Origin: Betaproteobacteria bacterium
Lineage (GTDB): Bacteria; Pseudomonadota; Gammaproteobacteria; Burkholderiales; Usitatibacteraceae
Assembly: GCA_016720925.1 (NCBI GenBank)
Contig: JADKJR010000008.1
Coordinates: 62,001 to 126,000, forward strand
Direction of reading: 5' to 3'
Length of the DNA: 64,000 nt
A model generated the notes under the pieces. It did no database searches. It saw only the letters and a list, made by a program, of their open reading frames with translations, and was not told the DNA's origin. Of the stretch, positions 20,520-29,445 are shown piece by piece. Positions within the stretch are counted from its first letter, which is position 1. Each line of letters starts with the position of its first letter. A program made the translations under genes and the position numbers.

Positions 20520-20807
20520 CTAATAATCGCCAGGCAACAAAACACAGGTGCTGCTGCGGTCGGCCTCGGTGATGACCCACAGTTTTGTTTCGCGGGTTAG
20601 CTGGTAGCTGCTAAACACGCGTTCGCCAGCCTCTATGGCCCACAGGTTCGACGCTTGATCCTCCGCACTCATCTCGTCCCAATCGCCCTCTACATGGCGT
20701 TCCAGGAAGCTCTGGGCGTCTCTTCCCGCGCCTGCGAGCGCGGCCAATGCTGCAGGTGTTGCAACAATTCGCCCCAAAGGAAACCGGCCGCTTTTCGTAT
20801 CTCGCAT
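20520..20807 (-). CDS. Small plasmid-related protein
   Basis: 95 residues: GRIVATPAALAALAGAGRDA, LERHVEGDWDEMSAEDQASN, WVITEADRSSTCVLLPGDY. This pattern recurs in short proteins on conjugative plasmids and integrative elements. No enzyme motif; function unknown. It lies upstream of the ardC-like gene on the same strand. Confidence 0.7.
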   Translation of the reverse strand: MRDTKSGRFPLGRIVATPAALAALAGAGRDAQSFLERHVEGDWDEMSAEDQASNLWAIEAGERVFSSYQLTRETKLWVITEADRSSTCVLLPGDY

Positions 20808-21672
20808 GAAGTCCTCGCCTATTCGCCGTTCAAAATTGATCCTTTCGCTTGGACTCTGCTCGCCCCGCCCTCACGGGCGGCGGGGGTGGGTGGGGTTTTA
20901 AGACGCAGCACGAAACAAGCCTTTCGGCCCGTTTCGATTTGGTATCCCCCCACAAGTCCCCGCTCAACTACGGCTGGCGGGGTTGTGGGGGGATCAGGAA
21001 CGGGCTGCCAGGCGTGCAGCGGACCCCGGGCGCGCGGATGCGCGCGCATGACGGAGTAGTGACGGCAATTTGCATGCGGTGTGCCACGTAAGGAGCGTAG
21101 CGACGTAAGACAGGGACGTGCCACAGCGTTACCGTGGCGCGGCGCTGGCCGTGGCGCGCAGCATGCGCCGCGTCGGATGCGGGGAACCCGCACGGTTCGA
21201 CAATGCGCAATGCGCAACGATGAAGTCGCGGCCGGAAGCCCTGGCGGCGTAGGGAAGGAGCGCAGCGCTCCCGCAGCAGCGTGGGCGTGGACGCGCTCGC
21301 ATCGCGTAAACCAGAAATTGGATGAGATCGTGGCCGCGTAGCGGCGTCGTCGAAGACCAGCACGCCCTGGCAACGCCGGTTGGATCGGCGGCAATGGAGT
21401 TAAGGCGCGTAGCAAGCAAAGCGCCGCGCAGCGCCGTACTCGAATGCCGGCGCGAACAGATTTGCTGTTTCAAAACAATTGCCGGTTGCAACGATGCTCG
21501 CTTAACCGCGCGTCTGGTTTTGTACGTCGACGGTTCTGTGCTTCAACACGCGGCGGCCTCTGATTCAGTGCGCGGCGACCAAAACGGAAGCGCAAGTGTC
21601 GGCATCGATCCAGGATCTTGGCCAGTGACCTGGAGCGGTATGAGTGAGTGACGTATTGCATTCATTCGCGCT

Positions 21673-21694
21673 GCTCTGAAGCAGAGCCGTTTTT
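21673..21694 (+). terminator. Rho-independent terminator-like hairpin
   Basis: GCTCTG-AAG-CAGAGC stem followed by CGTTTTTAATTTT on the plus strand. Confidence 0.5.
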
Positions 21695-21698
21695 AATT

Positions 21699-21718
21699 TT
21701 GACAATGACCGGTGTCAA
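21699..21718. promoter_or_regulatory. Perfect inverted repeat TTGACA-N8-TGTCAA
   Basis: Six-base arms, 8-bp spacer; operator-like. TTGACA could also serve as a -35 element. Confidence 0.4.
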
Positions 21719-21751
21719 TAGAACCACTGTCTGACGGCGTCTTCAACACAT

Positions 21752-21771
21752 CTTTAGTGGCGCCACTAAAG
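21752..21771. promoter_or_regulatory. Perfect 20-bp palindrome
   Basis: CTTTAGTGGCGCCACTAAAG, uninterrupted dyad centred on GGCGCC. The length and perfection suggest a site for a dimeric DNA-binding protein (partition, regulator or resolution site). No gene for its binder is adjacent. Confidence 0.45.
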
Positions 21772-21883
21772 TGTGCATCTGCCCGTCCCATCACAAACCC
21801 GTTCCTCTCTGAGGCTGCCTAGCCGGCCGATGTGTTGCACACGCTTGTGGGCAGCCCTGACAGGGGATTTACAATGATGACTA

Positions 21884-21919
21884 GTGACGCGCGGCGCGCG
21901 CCGCTGGTCACCTGGTGAC
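21884..21919. repeat. Cluster of overlapping GC-rich palindromes
   Basis: GCGGCGCGCGCCGC (21891-21904) is followed by GTCACC-T-GGTGAC (21907-21919). An upstream GTGAC (21884-21888) could also pair with GTCAC. Alternative hairpins are possible, as at transfer or recombination sites. Confidence 0.4.
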
Positions 21920-22186
21920 ACGAATGGAATGGAGCGAGCGTTCGCGCCGCTAGGCTCGCTCGTGAAAAGCCGGCGAGACACGAGGCTGAAGCATCGCTAA
22001 AGATGCCTTCCTCGGCAGCGGAATAAAAAGGGGAAATGAATCGAAAGGCAGCCCTACGTCAGATTACCGCCGGACCAGTTGCTCGGAAGGGGCTTTGATG
22101 TCCCGAAAAAGAGATACTTATCCTGCTAAGTTAGCTTCCAGTTTAAGATTACATGCTTGTCGACACCTTGCAAATTGACAACCTGA

Positions 22187-22375
22187 ATGCGTTCCCTTCC
22201 ACCTTTGTCACGTGAAATGGCTTTACTCTTAGCCATGCGCTATGCGGAGCAGCGACGGCTGCCCGAGTCGCGCGTCAAGGCGGCATCGGAAACTTGGTTT
22301 GATGGCGGTGGAAATCCGCGACGGCTTACCGAGAATGCGCTCATCGGCTATCTGGACAGTCGCTTTCCGTCATGA
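22187..22375 (+). CDS. Small hypothetical protein
   Basis: 62 residues, basic, helical (MALLLAMRYAEQRRLPESRV). Not recognised. It could be a plasmid accessory protein; it has no strong ribosome site. Confidence 0.4.
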   Translation: MRSLPPLSREMALLLAMRYAEQRRLPESRVKAASETWFDGGGNPRRLTENALIGYLDSRFPS

Positions 22376-22489
22376 CTTGGAGTTTGCGCAAGAAGGACGC
22401 GTTGCATCCCCAGAAAAGCGTTCCTGGAACCGAAACACCGTTATGAGAATGCATGGCTCTTGCTCAACTAACTCTGCATCGCCATTGAA

Positions 22490-22978
22490 TTGAACGCACG
22501 CACAGTGGCCCGGCCAAAGGGAGCGAAGAGTAAAGACCCGCTCAACATTCGGCGATTCGAAGACGCAGGCAAGCGAACCTTTGGTTGGTTCGTTCTGCTC
22601 TCGCGGATGAACGTCAGGCACAAGAAATTCTTTGCCGATGCACCGCATGGTGGAAATGCCAAGGCGCTGCGTGCCGCGAAAGCGTATCGCGACGCATTGA
22701 AACTGGTAACCGATAACGACCAAAAGTCCTGGCGACGTACACAGCGGCGCAGTAACAATATATCCGACATACCTGGGGTCGGACGATACGTGGCCCGTGA
22801 TAGCAATGGGAATCCGACGAAACCGTATTGGCAGGCCTTTTGGAACGACGAGTTCGGTGTTCGCCGTTCCCGGAAGTTCTCAGTTTCAGTCAACGGCGAG
22901 AAACGCGCCCGCGATTTAGCCATTGCGGAGCGACGGCGCCAACTTGCTCGGTTGGCGTTGCTTCTCAACCAACAATAG
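22490..22978 (+). CDS. AP2/ERF-like DNA-binding domain protein
   Basis: 162 residues. The C-terminal half (PGVGRYVARDSNGNPTKPYW, WNDEFGVRRSRKFSVSVNGE, KRARDLAIAERRRQL) follows the AP2 pattern: a three-strand sheet and a helix, known in bacteria and phages from HNH endonucleases and integrases. Here there is no nuclease motif, only a basic N-terminal arm (ARPKGAKSKD). It is probably a DNA-binding protein of the mobile element. Start not well defined. Confidence 0.6.
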   Translation: MNARTVARPKGAKSKDPLNIRRFEDAGKRTFGWFVLLSRMNVRHKKFFADAPHGGNAKALRAAKAYRDALKLVTDNDQKSWRRTQRRSNNISDIPGVGRYVARDSNGNPTKPYWQAFWNDEFGVRRSRKFSVSVNGEKRARDLAIAERRRQLARLALLLNQQ

Positions 22979-23134
22979 TCAGTCTCGGAAGGCCCGGTTC
23001 GATACTTCCAAGATTAATGAGTCCATAGCAGTTTCGGCAAGGACCCGACCAGTACCATCACGCTCGTGCATAAGTGAGGAGCCCGATAAAGACAGTTGCC
23101 GGCTTATACGTGAACCTGTATATTTATACAGTTT

Positions 23135-23410
23135 ATGAAAGCCTTCAATATGACTTGGGAAATTGACCTTCAAGCGCGCACTGCCGAGACAGGCGGATTC
23201 GCGGTGAAGTTTTCACCTATGCCCGCGGGCAGTAAATTCGGCGCAGATTGTTTTCGCGATCCAGACGGGCACATCTGGCGCGGTAAAGTCGTGCCAGGCG
23301 GCGCAGCAATAAGAGATGAAACCCTGCGCCTGCACATGCTGCACGAGGCTGCGGACGCGTATGGCAAGGCTGTGCGCAAGGCAATCAATCCGTTCCCTGC
23401 CGATGCCTGA
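23135..23410 (+). CDS. Small hypothetical protein
   Basis: 91 residues: GFAVKFSPMPAGSKFGADCF, RDPDGHIWRGKVVPGG. A probable beta-rich N-terminal half and helical C-terminus. No family recognised. Confidence 0.5.
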   Translation: MKAFNMTWEIDLQARTAETGGFAVKFSPMPAGSKFGADCFRDPDGHIWRGKVVPGGAAIRDETLRLHMLHEAADAYGKAVRKAINPFPADA

Positions 23411-23513
23411 CTCAGTCAATGCGTGCGTCTAATCCATTACCCCGCATTGGGGAGATCAGATCGTCGCCGCGACAAGCCAGTTTCCAGCTGCTGAAACCGC
23501 TACGGTTGAATTC

Positions 23514-23651
23514 ATGGAAGGGAAAGCGGTTACGGTCGATGGTGACGTGGTCATCGTGAAATTTCGGCGCCAGGTGGTAAGTCATCCGCGAAAGACCTAT
23601 TACCTGTGGTCGATGGAGTCGGCGCGATACTTGGAAGATACCGATCGTTGA
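23514..23651 (+). CDS. Very small hypothetical ORF
   Basis: 45 codons (VVIVKFRRQVVSHPRKTYYL). Protein-like composition, and its frame stays open about 70 bp upstream without a start codon, so it may be the tail of a longer, damaged gene. Low support. Confidence 0.3.
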   Translation: MEGKAVTVDGDVVIVKFRRQVVSHPRKTYYLWSMESARYLEDTDR

Positions 23652-23662
23652 TCGAAGCGTGC

Positions 23663-24358
23663 TTATGGTTTCCCGGGGAGGATTTCTAACGAAGTAATTG
23701 GATGAATTTCCCAGGCCGTCCCGCGCCAGTTTGATTGATTGCCGGGCTTGGTATTTTCCGACTGGTTTATATGTTCAAAATCAAGAAACAGCCAGCCCTT
23801 GACTCTAATCCATTTGTTTTTGATGGATGCCCGAAGCGAAGCGGTGCTCCAATCGACTCCTCGGGAACGCATTGTGTCTCGCCAACGGGGAGTAACTTCC
23901 ACGACAACTCGTCTCGTTGGCCCATTGTCATCCACGGCCAAAACGAGCTCAATGTGCGTATCGCGGTCTAGCTGATCGGGGGCCTTACAGTTTGTTGTTT
24001 CGAGACCACCCGGCTTGACTTCGTGAACGAATCCAACTATGTCTGCGGCCCGTGATTCATCCCAACGCTCTTCGTCATCGCCTGGTGCCAACAACTGCTC
24101 CAACGTGACAGAAACATCCGTGTCGCTTGGTTTTGGCTCATCTGCACGATTTTTCAGAACATTCAACGTCTTTACGACGTCCGCTTTTGCATTGCCTTCT
24201 GGCGGACAGCCCGCGCGTATGTTTGTGGCGCGGAAAGTCTTGAACGCGATCAAGCTCTCCAGCCCAGCGATCTGTTGCTGGGTTTGAACCGGCTCTTGAC
24301 GAACGGCTGTACAACCGGCCAGCAGCAGTAGCAGGATCGAAGTCGACACAATCTTCAT
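23663..24358 (-). CDS. Predicted lipoprotein with C-terminal OB-like segment
   Basis: 231 residues with a type II signal peptide: LLLLLAGC lipobox, Cys16. The C-terminal part (KNKWIRVKGWLFLDFEH ... TAWEIHPITSLEI) resembles small OB-fold domains ending in a WEIHPI motif. Function unknown; probably periplasmic and anchored to a membrane. It stands alone between backbone genes. Confidence 0.65.
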   Translation of the reverse strand: MKIVSTSILLLLLAGCTAVRQEPVQTQQQIAGLESLIAFKTFRATNIRAGCPPEGNAKADVVKTLNVLKNRADEPKPSDTDVSVTLEQLLAPGDDEERWDESRAADIVGFVHEVKPGGLETTNCKAPDQLDRDTHIELVLAVDDNGPTRRVVVEVTPRWRDTMRSRGVDWSTASLRASIKNKWIRVKGWLFLDFEHINQSENTKPGNQSNWRGTAWEIHPITSLEILPGKP

Positions 24359-24674
24359 GATCTAGTCTCCAGAAAGAATCGACCGGCAACTATGAGACGT
24401 AGCCTGCGAATGATTTCGCACAACAGCGGAAGAAATACTACACCGTAGCGTGAGTGCGTTGCTCGAAACACCACCACTACGTGCAATAATTTGCGACGGC
24501 CACGTGGAAGCCCGTTGAGTATCAGCGGTGTGTTTGGTATGTTTAAGCATTCAGATGGATACTTCGAAACTTTTCCAAGTAGTCTGCGGCAGTTGTAGAT
24601 TCGGCGCCCCTTGACCATACAAATATTCAAATGGCAGAGATGCAAAAGCCGGTAGTAACAAGACGAAAAAAGCA

Positions 24675-24705
24675 AAGGCATGAAGGGGGACACCCTTCAT
24701 GCCTT
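24675..24705 (-). terminator. Rho-independent terminator of the 24720-25031 gene
   Basis: Minus-strand hairpin with arms GGCATGAAGGG/CCCTTCATGCC (extended by AA/TT) followed by a T-rich tract (+ strand A-run at 24666-24671). Confidence 0.7.
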
Positions 24706-24719
24706 GCTGATGTGCTCGC

Positions 24720-25031
24720 CTAAGCAGGTTCGCACACTGCATCCAGAACAGCCGGAAACATAAGCAGATCACCACGGAAAAGTAATTCCCAGATGATGCG
24801 GTCTCCGTGCTTTGCGTGAGAGTTCAAAGAAACCTCGCGCTCGGCTGCTTCATACGACATGCCTTCATCATTCATGTACAAGGCGATTAGTTCGGCGGCA
24901 TCCAAAGGACGCGCGCGCGGGTAATCGCCTTCGCCGTACCACCGATGGTACTCAGCGGTGATCCACATAAATGATGCTTGATCAGGACGTACAAAGCGCT
25001 GCACTTGTTCTGTAACTTCAGTAGCAAACAT
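24720..25031 (-). CDS. Small hypothetical protein
   Basis: 103 residues (RPDQASFMWITAEYHRWYGE, AAELIALYMNDEGMSYEAAE). Acidic, helical, not recognised. GAGGAG stands 6 bp before ATG 25031, and a good terminator follows the stop. It is the last backbone-type gene before the catabolic region. Confidence 0.6.
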   Translation of the reverse strand: MFATEVTEQVQRFVRPDQASFMWITAEYHRWYGEGDYPRARPLDAAELIALYMNDEGMSYEAAEREVSLNSHAKHGDRIIWELLFRGDLLMFPAVLDAVCEPA

Positions 25032-25895
25032 GGCAATCTCCTCGGTTAGAGGGGACGCCGCATTACGCGCCCAGGGGGACAACGCAATGCGTTGTCCCGG
25101 TGGGGTTAAAGTTACAGAACGAAATTTAGCACCGGCGCGAAACCGGCGCAACCAAGAAAAAAGTGCGGTGAGCTACACGAAAACCAATGCGTATTGAGCC
25201 TGATGGATTTGTGGACAGTTCGCCGACAAAGCCCGGCGAACCGGGGCGCTTGCCGTGGACAACGTCGCATACACCGCGCGACGTTGCCCACCGCGCACCC
25301 CTCTGCCCACAAGTCCACAGGCCCCTAGCCAGGTTGCATAATATCCAACGCAAAAGTCCTCGGCTAGACACGGCGAGGCTGCCAATTGTTCTGAGGAATA
25401 ACGCGCCATTCACACCAAAAACAACGGACATCGACATGATGAGAACATGTAGTGGCACCAGGCGAAGGCGGGCATGGGGAGCTGTCGCAAAAGAGGAATA
25501 GCGAGACAAGGATCTCGCCGGCGAGCGGGGCGCGTCACGAATCGCGTAAGCGCCGTATTGGGAAACATCGGCCCGCAATTAAGGTATGGCCTAAAACACA
25601 ATTGCCGCCACTCAGCCTCGTCGTTTGATGGCTATGACCGGACATATTGGCGGCTCCCTGAAACTGCTTCCTACCAGCAGTGTTTCAAACGCCGATCAAA
25701 CTATCGTATCTTTGCAGGCGCAAACGATTTGGACATCGCGAGTCGTAGCAATTGGGAGTTGAATCCGCGTTAAGAATCGCCTGAATGGACGCAGGCAGCA
25801 GTCCAGGGTGGGATCCGTAACTGGAATCCTTCGAAGTTACCCTAACTTGAAGCGGAGAGCGCAGTGATCAGTGAAATGGTTCATTCTGCTTCCTT
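25032..25895. other. Gene-free junction between backbone and catabolic region
   Basis: About 860 bp without a convincing gene. No insertion sequence or attachment-site repeat is visible at the boundary. Confidence 0.45.
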
Positions 25896-26552
25896 TCAGG
25901 TCCGTCCGATTTGTTTTAAAAAACCGCGAAAGCCGTCGTCGATTTCTGCCATGGTCAGACTAATTGCCGGCACTTGTCTAACGCTATCCCACCAGCGTGC
26001 GACGGCGGGACTCTGCGAGACCGGGCTCGCGGCGCTCCAGATAGGCGGAATCGTGTCGACGAAGTACATCGTCGTCGCGAGCGCAATGTCGCCGAGGTCG
26101 AGCGCTCGCTCGTCGAGCGTCTGCATGCCGTCTAGGATGCGGCCCAGTTTCAGTATTTCGATGCGAGTTGCTTCGACGTGGCGCGGTATTTTTGCGGCGT
26201 CGACGCTCGTTTCAAGCAGCTCACTGAACAACGGACGAAACGCGGGACTGAGGTGAAGATCGGCGATTCGGCCCAGCAGACGCATCTGCGCGCAAGCGAG
26301 TGGGTCCATTGGGCGCAATGGCGTTTCGGGAAATAGATCTTCCAGGTACTCCATGATCACCCATGATTCCGCCAGGCAGGTGCCGTCATCGAGTTCCAGC
26401 ACCGGTATCTTGCCAAGCGGAAATCTCGCCTTGAATTCGTCGCTTTTCAGCGCAAATGGTGGGGGCGCGATCTCGACGGGAAGTTTCTTGGCACGGATCA
26501 TTATCCGTACGCGCGAGGAATAGGGTGAAAAACTGAAGTCGTAGAGTTTCAT
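25896..26552 (-). CDS. Glutathione S-transferase family protein
   Basis: 218 residues. The N-terminal thioredoxin-like domain (MKLYDFSFSPYSSRVRIMIR; GKIPVLELDDG with the cis-Pro; ESWVIMEYLEDLFP) precedes an all-helical C-terminal domain. Bacterial GSTs in catabolic clusters open rings, cleave ethers or isomerise maleyl intermediates; the substrate here is unknown. AAGGAG precedes the start. Last gene of the left minus-strand arm. Confidence 0.85.
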   Translation of the reverse strand: MKLYDFSFSPYSSRVRIMIRAKKLPVEIAPPPFALKSDEFKARFPLGKIPVLELDDGTCLAESWVIMEYLEDLFPETPLRPMDPLACAQMRLLGRIADLHLSPAFRPLFSELLETSVDAAKIPRHVEATRIEILKLGRILDGMQTLDERALDLGDIALATTMYFVDTIPPIWSAASPVSQSPAVARWWDSVRQVPAISLTMAEIDDGFRGFLKQIGRT

Positions 26553-26601
26553 GCTTTCACTCCTTGGCGAAAAGTGGCGTGCTGATGTCCATCTGAGCGC
26601 C

Positions 26602-27264
26602 TCAGAGCAAGTGCATTCCCAGCGCTGCGCATATAAGCAGCCCGGCCCAGATCAAGTAGACGAAGGGCCGGCACCGAGCTATGGAATCCGCAATGACACG
26701 ATTGGTTTGTTCATCGGGACCCTGGCCCATCAGCCGGCCAAACGCGGGACCGAATGGCTTGAGCTGTACGCGAATCATCAGGCCACAAACTACGGCACCG
26801 GCGAAGATCAGCAGCTTTAGCGCTAACCACGGGGCCGTAATAATGTTCCCCGTCGATAGTGCGAAGAGTGCCAGGCCGCCCAAGCCGATGATGACTGCAA
26901 CACGAAACCAGAAATCGACCCGCCCGATCGTGGCTCCCAGCGGCTTGCCGGCGTAGTGGTGAACGGCAATCACCATCGCGAGCCAGGCAACGCACAAGAG
27001 CCACATGGCCGCCAGTACGATCGTCGATACCGGCATCACGGTTTGCATCGACGCCATTTGCACACCAAATGGCAATATGAGCGGCATGCACAGGCGCGGT
27101 GCCATATCAACGCCCATCATGATCTTCACGGCGGTTGCACGCGCCACAGGAGTGAGTGAAGCATTGGCCACGAAGCGACTGGCATAAAAAGTGCCCAGAT
27201 CTCCACCGAGCCAATAGACGAACAAAAGAAGATGGGCAAACTTGACAAGCAGATACTCGTTCAT
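26602..27264 (-). CDS. Integral membrane protein, about five to six TM segments
   Basis: About 220 residues with hydrophobic segments throughout (VKFAHLLLFVYWLGGDLGTF; TIVLAAMWLLCVAWLAMVIA; VAVIIGLGGLALFAL; KLLIFAGAVVCGLMIRV). Same topology and opening (H...YWLG...) as the membrane protein at 38177-38851, so the two are paralogues of a DUF2269/CopD-like type. Role unknown; possibly a membrane partner of the FAD-dependent dehydrogenases. Start ATG 27264; ATG 27312 possible. Confidence 0.7.
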   Translation of the reverse strand: MNEYLLVKFAHLLLFVYWLGGDLGTFYASRFVANASLTPVARATAVKIMMGVDMAPRLCMPLILPFGVQMASMQTVMPVSTIVLAAMWLLCVAWLAMVIAVHHYAGKPLGATIGRVDFWFRVAVIIGLGGLALFALSTGNIITAPWLALKLLIFAGAVVCGLMIRVQLKPFGPAFGRLMGQGPDEQTNRVIADSIARCRPFVYLIWAGLLICAALGMHLL

Positions 27265-27492
27265 TTGGCACACTCGGAAAGTCGGTTTTTGAGAACAAAT
27301 GCCCTGATCCAAAGCTTGATGTTCGCCAGCTTCAATGCCAGTCCCATCACTTGCAGCGCACCACAGGCGTCAGCAACGTCTCGCAGGGTGCGGCGTCTGC
27401 AACCGCCGGTCATACGGTATTTCCATTTCTGACGTCCGCGTTGTCGATCCTGACAGCAATCGTCAAAAAAACTGTATTAACCCTCATCGCAG

Positions 27493-29004
27493 CTAGTCCT
27501 CAGCCCACGGGGTACGCAAAACGGCATTCCGCCCTGCGGTCCGACCGGAGATCATCGCTTCGGTTAGGTAGCAGCCGTTTTGGTATAGGTCCGAAAACAT
27601 CGATCCCAGCTCTCCGGCTTCGTACAGTCGGGGAATCGCCTTTCCGGCGGGATCAAGAACCTCGGACTCGATGTTGCGCTTGCCGCCGCCGCTCGTACAA
27701 ACGATGGCGGGGTCGATTTTCACGGCATAGAACGGACCTTGCGTAATTGGTTGCAAGGTCAGGGGGTTGCGCCCGAATTCATCGTCCTTTCCGGCGGCGC
27801 AGCTGGCGTTGTATTGTTGGATCGTTTCTTCGACTGCCGCCGGATCACGACCCATTTTTTTGGCCAGTTCGCCAATGCTGTCGGCCTTAATAATCCACCC
27901 CTTCTCGACTTCGACGCTGTTGTCATCGCTCCATTCAAGGTTCTCTGCCGCGATGTTCCAGGTGAATGCCTTGAAGACGAGACAATTGTTGGCACGCGTG
28001 ATTTCATCGAAGATCATGTGCACCGGGCCGGCATTGATGTGTGGCGTATCGACCCAGTGATCGTGTTTCTTCTCCTTGTAATGCGTCAGCTGAAGTTCCG
28101 CGGTCTCGTTATAAAAACGCCGATTGTCGGAGGCAATTTCGAGCCAGCTGAAGGTCTGCATGAAGAATGTACGCAGGAAAACGGTCTGGTATCCGGGGAT
28201 GCGGATGCCAGGCCAGATGCCGCCTGACTGCCCGCTATTGCGCATGTGCCAGAGTTCAGCGCCGGCCTTCTGAAGGATACGGACCCCGTCACCCGTGTTG
28301 CCTGGCGTCCCGAGTGGAAAGGCTTCCGCGTAGCCGCAATAGTTGCGCTGCATTTCAAGGTTGGCTTCGTAGCCGCCCACCGCCATCACCACACCGCGTC
28401 GGGCCTTAATCGTGGACCGTTGCCCCTGGTGCTCGACGATCGCGCCGAATACTTCAAGCGTGTCAGGATTCTGCACCAAGTCAACGATCGGTGTCTCATA
28501 CATCACGCGCACGGGACGCTTATCGACATTGGCTTTGAACGCAAGCCATACGCCCGCCGGAATCGGCAGAATGGTCGCGGTATGATCCACCGCTTCCCTT
28601 GCGCCGAATTCGGGAAATTCAAGCACCGCCTCACGGTCGCTGAAACCGGCACCACGGATGAATTGTGCACCGACCTCATCAGCACGCGCCTGGATCCACG
28701 GCTCGAGTTCGGACATGCGCGTGGCCCACCCATCGAGCATGTCTTCGGGAATGGGGTTGCATACGCTCATGGCACGCTGGTAGGTCTTCAAGGCCTCCGG
28801 ATTCTTCGTGATCATGAGCGACTGTCCGGATGCACGCGCATTGCCGCCCGCATACTTTTCAGGCATTTTTTCGCAGATAAGCACGTCTGCTTTGGGATCG
28901 TGCGCCAAGGCTTCGATACTGGTACAGGCGCCGGCCATGCCGAAGCCGAAGATCAGTACGTCAGTCTCAAAGTCCCATTTCTTTATTGATCCGATACTTG
29001 CCAT
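27493..29004 (-). CDS. FAD-binding dehydrogenase (fumarate reductase/3-ketosteroid dehydrogenase family)
   Basis: 503 residues of the FAD_binding_2 family. An N-terminal dinucleotide fold (VLIFGFGMAGACTSIEAL; ICEKMPEKYAGGNARASGQS) and the C-terminal FAD closing motif (YEAGELGSMFSDLYQNGCYL) frame a substrate-cap domain. Such enzymes desaturate or reduce C=C bonds next to a carbonyl. GGGGAG lies before ATG 29004. A paralogue begins at 63959 with an almost identical N-terminus (MASI.SIK.WD). The substrate cannot be read from the sequence. Confidence 0.87.
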   Translation of the reverse strand: MASIGSIKKWDFETDVLIFGFGMAGACTSIEALAHDPKADVLICEKMPEKYAGGNARASGQSLMITKNPEALKTYQRAMSVCNPIPEDMLDGWATRMSELEPWIQARADEVGAQFIRGAGFSDREAVLEFPEFGAREAVDHTATILPIPAGVWLAFKANVDKRPVRVMYETPIVDLVQNPDTLEVFGAIVEHQGQRSTIKARRGVVMAVGGYEANLEMQRNYCGYAEAFPLGTPGNTGDGVRILQKAGAELWHMRNSGQSGGIWPGIRIPGYQTVFLRTFFMQTFSWLEIASDNRRFYNETAELQLTHYKEKKHDHWVDTPHINAGPVHMIFDEITRANNCLVFKAFTWNIAAENLEWSDDNSVEVEKGWIIKADSIGELAKKMGRDPAAVEETIQQYNASCAAGKDDEFGRNPLTLQPITQGPFYAVKIDPAIVCTSGGGKRNIESEVLDPAGKAIPRLYEAGELGSMFSDLYQNGCYLTEAMISGRTAGRNAVLRTPWAED

Positions 29005-29445
29005 CTTGTCTCCCCGTTTTCGCGCAACCATGCGCATTAAGTTGTCCCGTTAGTCGAGGCATTGCCATTCGAGCTAATCTGCGTGCATTCAAATCAGAAA
29101 CGATTGCCCACCGCGCGATGCGGTTCGTACACAATCAGCAACACGGTCGAACCGGCAGGCACGGCAACTTTGATTTTGGAGGTCAGGCGGCGGCCTGCTT
29201 TGATGCCTTACGGCCTCCGCAAAGTGAGCGCATTGTTTTGTCTTGTTGTGAATGAACCTCGCAAAAAATTGCCCGCTCGAATCGAGCGGCGTACGGATGC
29301 TGTCACGGCTAATCGGCGCAATCTTGATAGCGTCAGCCCCATGATCGTCCAGCGTCATACCGCCTAGCACCCATCACCGAATCGGCAAATTCGACCGCGC
29401 GAATGCCGATGAGCGCCAATGGTGGCGCTGGTGCCAGTTGACTAA
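29005..29445. other. Intergenic region inside the left arm
   Basis: 441 bp between the aldolase stop and the FAD dehydrogenase start, same transcription direction. No gene and no clear -24/-12 element; an internal promoter is possible. Confidence 0.45.

Larger units (their letters stand above)
20830..22180. other. Gene-free, repeat-rich backbone stretch
   Basis: About 1.35 kb with no convincing gene on either strand. Short phrases such as GCGTAGCG recur, with many palindromes (listed separately). Plasmid backbones keep partition or transfer sites in such stretches; nothing here proves which. Confidence 0.4.

Noticed and set aside
20819..21491. Overlapping frames on both strands, up to 198 codons
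   Set aside because: GC-rich noncoding composition and no family resemblance; treated as intergenic.
27493..29004. Steroid degradation as the pathway
   Set aside because: The FAD dehydrogenase resembles 3-ketosteroid dehydrogenases, but none of the other steroid markers (KshA/B, HsaC, KSI, steroid CoA ligases) is present.
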